NCBI GenBank assembly: GCA_964476045.1
Contig: CAYYYJ010000003.1
Span: 1 to 58,729, forward strand
Length of the DNA stretch: 58,729 nucleotides
From: CAYYYJ01 sp964476045
Lineage (GTDB): Archaea > Aenigmatarchaeota > Aenigmatarchaeia > QMZP01 > JACQNV01
Direction: 5' to 3'
Shown: in pieces, positions 16,024-24,769 of the stretch
How the letters are laid out: each line of letters begins with the position of its first letter
Numbering within the stretch: position 1 is the first letter of the stretch
The notes under the pieces: model-generated
Seen by the model: only the letters and a program-made list of their open reading frames with translations
Told to the model about the DNA's origin: nothing
Database searches by the model: none
Made by a program: the position numbers and the translations under genes

Positions 16024-16296
16024 CTACGTAGAGGTTTCTCCTCCAATCTTTGCGCTTATATAATCGACGAGCCCACCAAAAGTTATTATTCCTCTCCACT
16101 CACCGTTATCTATATGAATTTTTAAATCGTCTTCCAGAATTCCGGCTAATTCCAAACTTTCTAAAGAATCTAAACCGATGCCATCTCGATATATAGGAGT
16201 CCCCCTATCCAATTTCCCACTATAAGAAAACTTGCCCTTCAGTAAGTTAGAAAGTTTTCTTTGAACACCCTCTTTCTCAGAATCAGCTGCTGTCAT
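16024..16296 (-). CDS. Acyl carrier protein-like protein
   Basis: A 90-residue four-helix protein with the phosphopantetheine attachment motif LDSLESLEL (Ser in GLDSLES, about residue 44) after a typical first helix. No fatty acid synthase or carrier-protein synthase gene is in the window. Archaea mostly lack the bacterial fatty acid pathway, so its use is unclear. Position between two translation genes of the same strand implies co-transcription. Confidence 0.75.
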   Translation of the reverse strand: MTAADSEKEGVQRKLSNLLKGKFSYSGKLDRGTPIYRDGIGLDSLESLELAGILEDDLKIHIDNGEWRGIITFGGLVDYISAKIGGETST

Positions 16297-16315
16297 AAAA
16301 CCCTATTTCTTCGCT

Positions 16316-16822
16316 TCAGCTGGTTTTAGCATCTTCTTTTTGTTTTTCAGCAGGTTTTGGAGCTTCAGCTGGTTTGTGTGTTTCTGGTTTTACAGCTTCT
16401 GGTTTCGCTGTTTCCGATTTAGTTTCTTTAGCCGGCTTTTCTTTTAATTTTACTCCAAGGAGCTCTTCTATTGTTTTTTCTCCGTGCTTTGTGACTTTCA
16501 TGTTTACTTGGACTATCTGAGCGGAGATCGTGTTACCACGGACAGATTTTCTTTTTCTCTGGCCTTTAATTAATGGATGGAATCCAGGACCGCCTGAAAG
16601 CAATGCTTTTTTCCTTCCCATGCCTTCAACATCCTTTCTCATCGGGAACCCTTCTTTATCAGACCCGCCAGTCACTTCAACTTCATACCCTGCAAGCCCG
16701 AAGCCATCCCCTTTTAGTGATTCACCTAATTTCTTTCCCATCAAGCCAGAAGCATTTTCATCTACGTCCTTCTGGTAAGCTTTCTTTGTTTTTGGGTCAG
16801 ACACAACTATTTTAAAAACCAT
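16316..16822 (-). CDS. rps6e: Ribosomal protein eS6
   Basis: A 168-residue protein. FKIVVSDPKTKKAYQKDV and GKKLGESLKGDGFGLAGYEVEVTGGSDKEGFPMRKDV are the eS6 core. After residue 125 comes a Lys/Glu/Pro/Ala-rich low-complexity tail not needed for the fold. It is a component of the small ribosomal subunit and the first gene of a unit with ACP and aIF2-gamma. Confidence 0.96.
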   Translation of the reverse strand: MVFKIVVSDPKTKKAYQKDVDENASGLMGKKLGESLKGDGFGLAGYEVEVTGGSDKEGFPMRKDVEGMGRKKALLSGGPGFHPLIKGQRKRKSVRGNTISAQIVQVNMKVTKHGEKTIEELLGVKLKEKPAKETKSETAKPEAVKPETHKPAEAPKPAEKQKEDAKTS

Positions 16823-16920
16823 ATATTTTTCTCCCTAACCAGCCTCTTAGAGTTTTGTATTGTATCTCTTCGCCTAGCGCCGGTTTAATAGCACTATATA
16901 AGCAGGAGATTATTTAAAGG

Positions 16921-17697
16921 TTAGGCTGGAACAAAAACAGACAATGAATATATTATTATCAGTCCTGCGATTAAAGCGGCAAACTGTGCGATGCTGTTTT
17001 TCCGGCTCTTCTCGCGGTTTATTTCAGGAAGAAGATCTGTCATGGCCAGGTAAAGGAAACCGCCGCCGCCGATCCCGAGCAAATAAACTGTGAAGGTTTC
17101 TATAGAGCTTGCCAGATAAAAACCTATTACGCCGCCAACAACAGCGCTAATGGCGGCAAAGAAATTGTATAAAAGCGCCTTTTTAACTTTCAGGCCTGCG
17201 TGTATGAGTATAGCGAAATCGCCTATTTCCTGCGGTATCTCATGCAACGCAACCGCTACAGTTGTTGCAATGCCTAAAGGTATATTCACGAGAAAACTTA
17301 CTCCTATCAGGACTCCATCCACAAAATTATGGATGAAATCAGCTGTTAATGCCGTGTACACAAAAGGCTTTTCGTGGTCATGGTGGTGTTCCTTGAACCC
17401 CTTTGGATCTATGTCCTCCTTATGGTGCTGGTGATGCCAGCCGATAAACCGCTCTATCCCGAAAAATAAAAGAATCCCTATAACTATGGATATTGAAGCT
17501 GTCTGCTGATTGATCACAAATGCTTCCGGTATAAGGTCAAAAATTGCAACACCGATCAGTGAACCGACTGCGAACGCAACCAAAAGTGAAGTTATTTTTA
17601 TTAGAAATCCTTTTTTCAGAGTGAGTGTGAGAACACCTATCAGAGATATCAAACTTATTAAGACCGTTGAACCTATTATCCAAAATATTAGGGACAT
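16921..17697 (-). CDS. ZIP-family metal transporter
   Basis: A 258-residue protein with eight transmembrane helices. A His-rich loop (HHQHHKEDID ... HHHDHEK) lies between helices III and IV. The binuclear metal site motifs HNFVDG and HEIPQEIGD are intact. It probably imports zinc or another divalent metal. It is divergent from a NikR-like regulator with three GTTAATA repeats between them, pointing to metal-responsive control. Confidence 0.92.
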   Translation of the reverse strand: MSLIFWIIGSTVLISLISLIGVLTLTLKKGFLIKITSLLVAFAVGSLIGVAIFDLIPEAFVINQQTASISIVIGILLFFGIERFIGWHHQHHKEDIDPKGFKEHHHDHEKPFVYTALTADFIHNFVDGVLIGVSFLVNIPLGIATTVAVALHEIPQEIGDFAILIHAGLKVKKALLYNFFAAISAVVGGVIGFYLASSIETFTVYLLGIGGGGFLYLAMTDLLPEINREKSRKNSIAQFAALIAGLIIIYSLSVFVPA

Positions 17698-17715
17698 AAG
17701 TTTAATTTATGTTTG

Positions 17716-17777
17716 GTTAATAAATACTTTAGTAAAAGTTAATAACTATACTATCCAAGTATATAAAGGTGTTAATA
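17716..17777. promoter_or_regulatory. Three GTTAATA repeats between the ZIP and NikR-like genes
   Basis: GTTAATA occurs at 17716, 17738 and 17771, the first two exactly 22 bases apart (two helical turns). A TATA box (tatataaa) at about 17760 serves the regulator gene. The repeats are candidates for binding of the ribbon-helix-helix regulator. Confidence 0.6.
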
Positions 17778-18164
17778 ATGGCCCACAAAATTATCAGTCT
17801 GTCTGTAACAGAAAAATTTTCTCATGAAATCGAAAAATTGCAGAAAGACCTGGGTTTTTCAGGAAGAAGCGAACTCATCAGGACTGGCCTCAAAATGCTT
17901 ATAGCAGACAGGAAACAGAAACAGGAGCTGACTGGAAAAATAAATGCTGTTCTGATTGTTGTTCATGCGGAGAAGAATGAACTCGAAGTGATGAAATACA
18001 AACACCTTTTCAATCAGATCATAAAGACGCATGTGCATACAAACATGGAGAAAGCCTGCATGGACTTATTTACTTTGGAAGGGGATTCAACAGAGATAAA
18101 GGATCTCGCAGACTCAATACAAAAAATCAAGGACATTGATTATGTAAAGCTTATAGTATCTTAA
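17778..18164 (+). CDS. NikR-like metal-responsive regulator
   Basis: A 128-residue protein: N-terminal ribbon-helix-helix (ISLSVTEKFSHEIEKL, then GRSELIRTGLKML) and C-terminal ACT-like domain. His76, His85, His87 and Cys94 match in type and order the nickel ligands of NikR (His76, His87, His89, Cys95 in E. coli), with slightly different spacing. It is divergent from the ZIP transporter, whose expression it likely controls. Which metal it senses cannot be decided. Confidence 0.87.
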   Translation: MAHKIISLSVTEKFSHEIEKLQKDLGFSGRSELIRTGLKMLIADRKQKQELTGKINAVLIVVHAEKNELEVMKYKHLFNQIIKTHVHTNMEKACMDLFTLEGDSTEIKDLADSIQKIKDIDYVKLIVS

Positions 18165-18182
18165 TATTCTGGGAGTGATCGA

Positions 18183-19031
18183 ATGAGTCAAATACGGATA
18201 GAGAAATTCCAGGTGGAGAACAAAAAGGATGAGATAAATCCTTACATGATTGGGAAAATCCTGAGGAAAAAGTATGAAGGGCTGGGCTACAAGATTATAC
18301 AGGCACAGGATTTCGAGACTTCCCTGCTGATCGATTTCATCAGAAAATACAGGTTCCTGGATAAATATTCAAAAGTGAAATTAGGTGAATACAAAAAGAG
18401 CCAGAAAACACTGGATTACAACAAGGAATTGGTAAACATTCTCGGATGGGATAATATTGAAAAACTTCTCTTCATCTGCAGGATCTGCAGTTATCTGGGA
18501 GACCCAAGCTTTCCAGACTTTATAATATCAGGCAAAGGTGAAACTGAATTAAGGTATGTTTACACAGGCGACGAGCTGATCCGAAACAAAATATTTTTCT
18601 CAATTCTCTCAGAAAGCTTTGGGGTAAAGGTAAAATTTTGCTCGGTGGATTTCTCTGACTTCAAGCAGAGAGGAGCGTTGGATATTGATCCCTTGAAGCT
18701 GCTAGAAGAGGTTAATTTATCTGTTTCTTCGAGGGTGAACTTTGAGAGTTCAGTTGAGGACACAGGGATCAATTTCAATTTCATTAAAAAGTGGCTCGGG
18801 GAAAAATCAACGGATCCAGAGGATGTTATCAGGGCTTACGATCTGTTCAAGAAAAACTTGCTAAAAGAAAATAAGTTAACTGATCTTTTAGGGAAGCTCG
18901 TTTCGTCTGGGAAAGCGGATGAACTTATAGGGAAACAGAAGCCAGAACAGCTTTTAGTTGTCAGGAATATACTCGGTGTGAATATGATGGAAGCGCATGA
19001 TGTGATTAATTTATACGAAATCACTAAATAA
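18183..19031 (+). CDS. Unknown protein, possibly a degenerate VRR-NUC-like fold
   Basis: A 282-residue protein, 19 bases after the NikR-like gene and on the same strand. The middle part (GDPSFPDFIISG, then ELRYVYTGDELIRNKIFFSILSESFGVKVKFCSV) has the strand-helix layout of VRR-NUC nucleases, but the E-x-K catalytic pair is not present in normal form. The N-terminal third is charged and helical; the C-terminus is helical. No family assignment is secure. Confidence 0.55.
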   Translation: MSQIRIEKFQVENKKDEINPYMIGKILRKKYEGLGYKIIQAQDFETSLLIDFIRKYRFLDKYSKVKLGEYKKSQKTLDYNKELVNILGWDNIEKLLFICRICSYLGDPSFPDFIISGKGETELRYVYTGDELIRNKIFFSILSESFGVKVKFCSVDFSDFKQRGALDIDPLKLLEEVNLSVSSRVNFESSVEDTGINFNFIKKWLGEKSTDPEDVIRAYDLFKKNLLKENKLTDLLGKLVSSGKADELIGKQKPEQLLVVRNILGVNMMEAHDVINLYEITK

Positions 19032-19075
19032 TTGGCAAAAAAAAGCTTTTTAATCCACCAAGGCATAATTCCCCT

Positions 19076-19360
19076 ATGGAAATAAAAGAGTTGAAGCCCA
19101 ACCAGAATGCGACTCTGGCAAAAGTTGAAGTTACAGAGGCCGGAGATGTAAGGGAATTCGAGAGGTTTGGGAAGGTTGGCAAGGTCCGCACACTCAAGAT
19201 AAAAGATTCCACAGGCGAAGCTGAACTGAGCTTATGGAATGAAGATGTTGAGAAATTCGCTGCCGGGGACAGTCTGAAAATCACAGACGCGTGGGTCAAG
19301 GAGTGGAAAGGCAAGCTCCAAATTTCTTCTGGCAAAAATGGGAAGATAGAGAAGGTCTGA
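19076..19360 (+). CDS. Single OB-fold protein (SSB/RPA-like)
   Basis: A 94-residue single OB-fold domain: ATLAKVEVTEAGDVREFERFGKVGKVRTLKIKDSTGEAELSLWNED is typical of the archaeal SSB/RPA OB fold. It lacks the acidic tail and the zinc finger of larger RPA subunits. It probably binds single-stranded DNA or RNA. A leaderless TATA arrangement (ctttttaatcc) lies about 28 bases upstream. Confidence 0.85.
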   Translation: MEIKELKPNQNATLAKVEVTEAGDVREFERFGKVGKVRTLKIKDSTGEAELSLWNEDVEKFAAGDSLKITDAWVKEWKGKLQISSGKNGKIEKV

Positions 19361-19364
19361 TTTT

Positions 19365-20972
19365 TTAGCTTTTTACATATCCGACAGCTTCTGGGTTTCC
19401 TACATAGACTGTAATCAAATTCTGACCTTTTCCGTGAAATCCTTTACTCAATTCCAATCCAATACCTCCGGCCATCCTTCTTATGTAAGCCTCATATTTT
19501 GGTTTTATTAGTGCTCGGCCTCCTCTACGATTTTGTCTTTGTGTATATCTGTCATCCATCCAGCCAAGAAGAGCGGCTTTATTGAGCTCTATATCAGGTT
19601 CTTCTGTTGATTTTTCCAATGCGTATTCTGTAAGGTTTTTTATGTGGAGTGGTGTATGATAACTACGAGAGTTTCGTTGTTGTGGTTTATTAACACACGG
19701 ATCTACTGTAAGAACTCCTAAAAGTTCAACCAAATTCAAAAACCAATCCCTTGTTTTACTGCTGCCTACATATCCTAAATTTCCCTTTGTTACAAAACCA
19801 CGTCCAAATAAGAAATGCCCAATATATTTTCCAATTGTTTCAGGTGAGGGATTTATTTGAGGGTCCAGTATTTTTAATCTACCACTACCACCACACGCGC
19901 TTACATCATCTATTTCCAAGAGTTTGAGTAATCTTTCTGAGATAGCTGCTCTCCCAGAAACCCAAGTTGAGTAAATCATACTTATGTATCTTGCATTTGG
20001 TATATGAACATGGTCAACTTCATTTTCGTCTAATCCCAAATAAGCTATTTCCTCTGCAAGCGGATAAAATGCGTGCCTCGTTTTTACTGTATACATGCCA
20101 GAAAGAACGTCTTCATCCACCCTTCCGTAAACCAACCCTTCAACAGCGCGTGAAAGCTTGAAGGAAGAGCCCCTGACAACTGTTTGCAGTTTTCCTTTCA
20201 AAACTTTTGCTTTTTCTGGGCTCAACCCTAACTTTTCAGCTAGTCCTGAAAATTCTTTGTTAAAATCAGATTCTGCAGAAATGCAATTTCTGAGCATTGC
20301 CTCAACTTCTTTTTGCTGCTCTTCTGGAAGATCGAGGTCTGACAAATCAACTGGTTTGGGCAAGAGCTTGTTTATACCTCCTGTGTAACCAGCAGACTCA
20401 AGACTTTGTTTTAGTTCAGTTCTTGCGCTTTGGAGCGAGATTGCATAGGGGAGAATTCTTAAAGTGTCTTCTGTTAATTGTTCGGACAAATATCTTTCCA
20501 GCCTTTCCTCTTTTCCAGCTATTTTTCTTGCAGCCTTTTCCCAGTCTTGTTTTTCTCCAGTTAAGGCATCAGAAATAACAGCCAATCCAGACCTCATCAC
20601 AGTGTAGAAAACAGCGTCAACCCCTATTTCCTTTTCTGCGAAATTTGCAGGCCTTTTTTCTGCTGCCTTCTTTGCTGCTGTTTCAAAACGTTCCTGAAGA
20701 TAGCCTTGAAGCCTCTGTTGACGTTCTATCACAGGTCTGACAGTTGCGATTATTTGGTCTGGGTCTTCCTGGTAAAGCCCTTCAGCTATCCTGAACCCTA
20801 TTGCATCTGAAAGTGTTTTCTCGAGCAGTTCCATTCTTTTCTGTGTATCGCCCTTGTCCGGACTTTTAAGGTTTTCAGCGAGATCCCTTGCAAAGACTGC
20901 CTGTTCCAGCCTTTCCGCGTCAAAGACAAAAAACTCTTCGCCTGGAATGTCCAGGATGCTGTAGGTTGCCAT
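19365..20972 (-). CDS. Large uncharacterised protein
   Basis: A 535-residue protein without transmembrane segments. Residues 1-300 are strongly helical and charged. Residues 300-535 contain HAFYPLAEEIAYLGL, VHIPNARYISMIYSTWVSGRAAISERLL and HFLFGRGFVTKGNLGYVGS, resembling a mixed alpha/beta C-terminal domain. I do not recognise the family. It is convergent with the OB-fold gene, 4 bases apart. Codon use is like its neighbours. Confidence 0.75.
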   Translation of the reverse strand: MATYSILDIPGEEFFVFDAERLEQAVFARDLAENLKSPDKGDTQKRMELLEKTLSDAIGFRIAEGLYQEDPDQIIATVRPVIERQQRLQGYLQERFETAAKKAAEKRPANFAEKEIGVDAVFYTVMRSGLAVISDALTGEKQDWEKAARKIAGKEERLERYLSEQLTEDTLRILPYAISLQSARTELKQSLESAGYTGGINKLLPKPVDLSDLDLPEEQQKEVEAMLRNCISAESDFNKEFSGLAEKLGLSPEKAKVLKGKLQTVVRGSSFKLSRAVEGLVYGRVDEDVLSGMYTVKTRHAFYPLAEEIAYLGLDENEVDHVHIPNARYISMIYSTWVSGRAAISERLLKLLEIDDVSACGGSGRLKILDPQINPSPETIGKYIGHFLFGRGFVTKGNLGYVGSSKTRDWFLNLVELLGVLTVDPCVNKPQQRNSRSYHTPLHIKNLTEYALEKSTEEPDIELNKAALLGWMDDRYTQRQNRRGGRALIKPKYEAYIRRMAGGIGLELSKGFHGKGQNLITVYVGNPEAVGYVKS

Positions 20973-21055
20973 TCGAAATGGTTGGATCTGGGTTTAAAAA
21001 GGGTTTGCTCTAGTTTAATGGACACCACAGAGGAAGACTTTAAATACTAGTAATA

Positions 21056-21068
21056 CAAGTAATACTTG
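21056..21068. promoter_or_regulatory. Inverted repeat upstream of a vapB
   Basis: CAAGTA-A-TACTTG, preceded by a related AGTAATAC half-site, lies 8 bases before the antitoxin start and just behind a TATA-like tttaaata. It is the likely operator for autoregulation. Confidence 0.6.
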
Positions 21069-21076
21069 GGTGTGAT

Positions 21077-21307
21077 ATGCAACTCAGTGTAAAAGAAGTT
21101 GATGAAAAGGTATTCAGGGATTTTAAGGCAGAGGCAATAAGGGATGGGATGAAAGTTGGACAGGCCCTAAACCTCGCAATGCAATTCTGGCTTCAGAAAG
21201 TTGAAAAAAAACCGAAATTAAGCATACTCAACCTAAAGCCAAGGAAATGGGGCAAGGGGACAGAGATGCTTAGTGAAGAATCAGATAAGGTATTGTACGA
21301 TGAGTAA
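21077..21307 (+). CDS. vapB: RHH-type antitoxin (VapB-like)
   Basis: A 76-residue protein: MQLSVKEVDEKVFRDFKAEAIRDGMKVGQALNLAMQFWL is a ribbon-helix-helix DNA-binding domain. The second half (PRKWGKGTEMLSEESDKVLYDE) is the toxin-binding tail. It is followed two bases later by a PIN toxin gene. Confidence 0.85.
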   Translation: MQLSVKEVDEKVFRDFKAEAIRDGMKVGQALNLAMQFWLQKVEKKPKLSILNLKPRKWGKGTEMLSEESDKVLYDE

Positions 21308-21309
21308 TT

Positions 21310-21711
21310 ATGATATTTATAGATGCCAGTGTTTTTTATGGCTACATGAACATCGATGATGTCCATCACAAAATGGCTAAGCATATAATGGAAAAAATAG
21401 CAGCTAAAATCTATTGGCCAGCCATCACAACTGATTATGTTTTTGATGAAACTACCACAGTGACATCAAGAAAGCTCAACAGGGCAGCCGCAATAGAGCT
21501 TGGGCGTTTCATTGAAGGCTCTGAAATCCTGTTATCAAAGGTTGGTGAGGCTGCATTTCAAAAGGCCTGGAAAATTTTTCAACAAAGCGAGGGTCTCAGC
21601 TTTACAGATTGCACTATTATTGCTTTCATGCAAATTAATGGCATAACTGATTTAGCGACATTTGACAGGGGTTTTGATTTGATTAATGGGATCAACATAA
21701 TACATGATTAG
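21310..21711 (+). CDS. vapC: PIN-domain toxin (VapC)
   Basis: A 133-residue PIN protein. MIFIDASVFYGYMNIDD gives the first Asp, YVFDETTTV the Glu, and LSFTDCTIIAFMQINGITDLATFDRGFD the C-terminal acidic residues. It is the partner of the antitoxin just upstream. Its end overlaps the first possible start of pth2. Confidence 0.9.
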   Translation: MIFIDASVFYGYMNIDDVHHKMAKHIMEKIAAKIYWPAITTDYVFDETTTVTSRKLNRAAAIELGRFIEGSEILLSKVGEAAFQKAWKIFQQSEGLSFTDCTIIAFMQINGITDLATFDRGFDLINGINIIHD

Positions 21712-21712
21712 T

Positions 21713-22060
21713 ATGCAATCTTACAAGCAAGTTTTAATTGTCCGCGCAGACCTCAAGCTTTCCAAAGGGAAAATGGCAGCCCAGGCAGCGCACGCAAGCC
21801 TTGAAGCCTATAAAAAAGCAGAGGCTTCTGATATCGAAGAGTGGGAATCCTCGGGGACCAAGAAAATTGTCCTGAAAGTTGCTGACGAAAAAGAGTTGAT
21901 GGAAATTTACAATAGATTAAAGGAAAATAAAATGAAGCCATCCTTAATCAAGGATGCAGGCCACACTGAAATTCCGGCAGGCACAACAACTTGCGTTGGC
22001 GTCGGGCCAGTCGAAGAAAATATTGTGGATAAGGTGACTGGAAAACTGAAGATGGCTTAA
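21713..22060 (+). CDS. pth2: Peptidyl-tRNA hydrolase 2
   Basis: About 115 residues of the Pth2 family: KQVLIVRADLKLSKGKMAAQAAHASLEAY at the N-terminus, DAGHTEIPAGTTTCVGVGP at the C-terminus. It frees tRNA from stalled peptidyl-tRNA. An alternative ATG lies three codons upstream (21704), overlapping the vapC stop. It is followed by prefoldin alpha on the same strand. Confidence 0.95.
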   Translation: MQSYKQVLIVRADLKLSKGKMAAQAAHASLEAYKKAEASDIEEWESSGTKKIVLKVADEKELMEIYNRLKENKMKPSLIKDAGHTEIPAGTTTCVGVGPVEENIVDKVTGKLKMA

Positions 22061-22094
22061 TTTATAAACTTTCCTCCCCACTTATTAGTAGATT

Positions 22095-22529
22095 ATGGCT
22101 GAACCAACAAAAGATATCCAAGAAAAGTTTGTTTTGTACCAGATGTTAAACCAGCGACTAGAGGAGATAAAACAGCACGCAACAATGATCCAGCACAAGA
22201 TGATAGAGTTAGAAACCTCCAGACTCGCGCTTTCAGAAATGAAGGCTGTGAAAACAGATAATGAAATCCTTATACCAGTCGGTTCAGGGATTTATGCTTT
22301 CGGGAAGAGCTCTGCGCCTGAAAAGGTTCTTATAGATCTAGGGGCTGGTATTGTCGCTAAAAAATCGATTGAAGAAGCTGGTTCTCACATAGATAAAAAG
22401 AAGAAAGAGGTTGAGGATGCAGCCCAAATGCTCCAGGGCGAAGCAAACGCGATAACAAACAAGCTTCAAGAAATTGTCCCAGAACTTCAGAAAGCTGCGC
22501 AGGAACAGCAGGAGGCAGGAGCAGGTTGA
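22095..22529 (+). CDS. pfdA: Prefoldin subunit alpha
   Basis: A 144-residue protein with two long coiled-coil helices flanking a beta-hairpin region (TDNEILIPVGSGIYAFGK). This is the alpha subunit of the hexameric chaperone that hands unfolded proteins to the thermosome. A TATA-like tttataaact lies about 25 bases before the ATG, suggesting a leaderless transcript. Confidence 0.95.
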   Translation: MAEPTKDIQEKFVLYQMLNQRLEEIKQHATMIQHKMIELETSRLALSEMKAVKTDNEILIPVGSGIYAFGKSSAPEKVLIDLGAGIVAKKSIEEAGSHIDKKKKEVEDAAQMLQGEANAITNKLQEIVPELQKAAQEQQEAGAG

Positions 22530-22551
22530 TTTTAATCCCCAGACCATATTT

Positions 22552-22977
22552 ATGAAAACGAAAAACATTAAGCAAGAGGTTCTTTTTAGCGCGACTCCAC
22601 ACGAAGTTTACGAACTTTTAATGGATTCCAAAAAACATGCAAAATTCACAGGGTCCAAAGCTAAAATTGGCCGAGAGGTCGGAGGAAAGATCTCTGCTTA
22701 TGATGGCTATATAGAAGGAACCAATCTCGAGCTAGTAGAAGACAAAAAAATAGTCCAGAAATGGAGGGGATCTGACTGGCCAGAAGACCATTACTCAAAA
22801 GCATCTTTTATTTTAGAAAATAAGCTTTTTAGGAAAAAGCTTAAGCAAAAAGCTACTGGAGGAACTAAACTAATTTTCTTCCAGGAAGACGTACCAGAAG
22901 ACCAATACCAAGCTATTAGCGAAGGATGGAAAGAACACTACTGGGAACCGATGAAGAAGATGCTGGAGAAGAAGTAA
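22552..22977 (+). CDS. SRPBCC (AHSA1/START-like) protein
   Basis: About 141 residues with the AHSA1 pattern: KQEVLFSATPHEVYELLMDSKKHAKFTGSKA, GGKISAYDGYIEGTNLELVEDKKIVQKWR, and a C-terminal SEGWKEHYWEPMKKML helix. Eukaryotic Aha1 stimulates Hsp90, but no Hsp90 is in the window, so the role here is unknown. ATG 22552 is chosen because it begins the domain. Confidence 0.87.
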   Translation: MKTKNIKQEVLFSATPHEVYELLMDSKKHAKFTGSKAKIGREVGGKISAYDGYIEGTNLELVEDKKIVQKWRGSDWPEDHYSKASFILENKLFRKKLKQKATGGTKLIFFQEDVPEDQYQAISEGWKEHYWEPMKKMLEKK

Positions 22978-23015
22978 AGATCATTTGAACTTATTCTAGG
23001 ACAGAAAAGAGAACT

Positions 23016-23105
23016 TCAAAAACCATGCGCCGGCCGGATCGCCTGCCTGGGAATCCGGTTCCAGTGTCTTGGGTGCTGAGTGTTGACCACAATAGATTTT
23101 TCCAT
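23016..23105 (-). CDS. Possible 29-residue basic protein with strong ribosome binding site
   Basis: A GC-rich stretch in AT-rich surroundings. On the minus strand GGAGGTG lies 7 nt before an ATG that opens 29 codons: MEKSIVVNTQHPRHW, then basic NRIPRQAIRPAHGF. An 8-bp hairpin (23080-23087 with 23108-23115) would place the start codon in its loop and hide part of the ribosome binding site. A second stem CCGGAT/ATCCGG lies inside the frame. The stretch may instead be a structured RNA; a 42-codon frame is also open on the plus strand. The rest of 22978-23293 shows nothing. Confidence 0.4.
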   Translation of the reverse strand: MEKSIVVNTQHPRHWNRIPRQAIRPAHGF

Positions 23106-23293
23106 AAGTCAACACCTCCAAATTTTATTGTTTTAAATCTGTTTTCTTGATTTAAATGGCTTTATAACATTTCACTAACTTTGTTTATCTTCTTGCTCTG
23201 CTTTTCCTCCTTTTTGATGGCCAGTGCTAACCAAATGAGAGATTATATCATTCTGGAATGCCTTTTCTGAAGTATCTGTTGTCATATTTAACC

Positions 23294-24769
23294 TTAAATG
23301 TAAAGCAGGAATAAGCTTACAGGTATTACCGCAAGCTTTTCTTTTTGGCTAAAATCTTTTTTGCTTACCATACACCCATGGCCTATTTTATTTAACCCTC
23401 TGAAATCTTCAGGGTTTAGAGAGTTTTGGTACTTTACTTCAATTCCTGCAGATATATCATCTATTTTAAATATAAAATCAACTTCATGGCCTTTGCTAGT
23501 CTTTAAATAGAAAATGAAATCTGAAGGATCAAAGATATCAGCCGGATGTATATTATACGCAGCTCTGCTAAGATGGTCTCCGACAACTGCTTCAATAAGC
23601 TTGGATTTGTTTTCTGTGTTGAGTAAAAAGTCTGTTGCAGATTGATAAGGATCCTGCGCAGGGTTAATGAGCCAGCTATTCAAAGCATGGAAAATAAAGG
23701 GGTTTAGAACATAAACCTTTTTATCGCTTGCACTCTTGATGGTTCCATCGGTTTCTATTTTATAATGGATATTCAGCACGAACATTGTCTGGAGTATGTT
23801 GGCATATTGGTCAACTGTTGGCTGAGCCGGAATTCCAGCATCCTTTTTTATGCTGTTCCAGCTGTATACTGAGCCAATTCTTTTTAGCATTGCCGCAAGT
23901 ATTAACTTTGCTGTTTTTTCTTCCCTGTTCATCCTTGCCATGTCGCCTATTAATTGGCGTATATACATCTCATAAATCTGGGAGCTTATTCTCCTATTCT
24001 CAACATATTCATTTACCGCAACCATTATGCCGCCTGTTAAAAGATATTCGTCAAGGAGAGCATCCAGTTCTGGCAAGAGCCTTATAAGATTCTGGGCAGA
24101 TTTTGGCAGCTTCCCATTTATGAGCTCAAGAAATTGTTGTGCCCGCTCTTCAGCAACATCAAGTTTGAATTCCTTCACCTGCCTGTAAAGGCCAGGGTTT
24201 CTCATCTCTGCATATTCTGCAAACTTCATTGGCAGAAGTATTTTGTGCGTTGAAATATGCTCCTTCTCCCCAACCCTGCCTGGCAGACGCTCTGAACTTG
24301 ATTTTATATCCAAAGTGTGCGAGCCTGTGAGTATTATTGTGAGTCCGGCATTCCCATTTGTATCAATAAAGAGTTTGATTGATTTCTGCCAGTCTTTAAC
24401 AGACGATATCTCATCCAGGAAAATAAATATCCTTTCTTTATTCTGGCCCCTAACCCAGCTGTAGTATGTATTTAGCAAGTCGTTGAGGGCAATGTTATCC
24501 CTCAAAAGGTCGCAGGCAAAATACATGACATTAAAGGAATTGTTTTTCTCCAAAAGCTCTTTGACAATGATTTTTATCAAAGTTGTTTTCCCTACCTGCC
24601 TTGGCCCCCTGATGCTGTAGACTGCATTTTTGTCAAGGAATATGTACTTTTTGAGCCTTGGCATCCATTTTACTTTGGCGGCAGTGTAATCCCTTATCTT
24701 AAGGTCATCATTAATCCTTTCCTTGCTTTCCCACCAGGGGTTCTGTTTTCGTATATCTAGAAGATCCAT
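23294..24769 (-). CDS. AAA ATPase with DUF4143 domain
   Basis: A 491-residue protein: Walker A GPRQVGKTTLI at about 55-65, Walker B IFIFLDEIS, sensor LTGSHTLDI, then a winged-helix region and the C-terminal DUF4143 part with VDFIFK and EVKYQNS, which resembles a nuclease-like fold. Such proteins are abundant in archaea and their targets are unknown. A 20-bp palindrome touches the start codon. A second member of this family is at 51272. Confidence 0.88.
   Translation of the reverse strand: MDLLDIRKQNPWWESKERINDDLKIRDYTAAKVKWMPRLKKYIFLDKNAVYSIRGPRQVGKTTLIKIIVKELLEKNNSFNVMYFACDLLRDNIALNDLLNTYYSWVRGQNKERIFIFLDEISSVKDWQKSIKLFIDTNGNAGLTIILTGSHTLDIKSSSERLPGRVGEKEHISTHKILLPMKFAEYAEMRNPGLYRQVKEFKLDVAEERAQQFLELINGKLPKSAQNLIRLLPELDALLDEYLLTGGIMVAVNEYVENRRISSQIYEMYIRQLIGDMARMNREEKTAKLILAAMLKRIGSVYSWNSIKKDAGIPAQPTVDQYANILQTMFVLNIHYKIETDGTIKSASDKKVYVLNPFIFHALNSWLINPAQDPYQSATDFLLNTENKSKLIEAVVGDHLSRAAYNIHPADIFDPSDFIFYLKTSKGHEVDFIFKIDDISAGIEVKYQNSLNPEDFRGLNKIGHGCMVSKKDFSQKEKLAVIPVSLFLLYI

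Noticed and set aside
23016..23119. Signal recognition particle RNA or another known RNA
   Set aside because: The GC-rich hairpins suggested it, but the conserved SRP domain IV sequence is absent.
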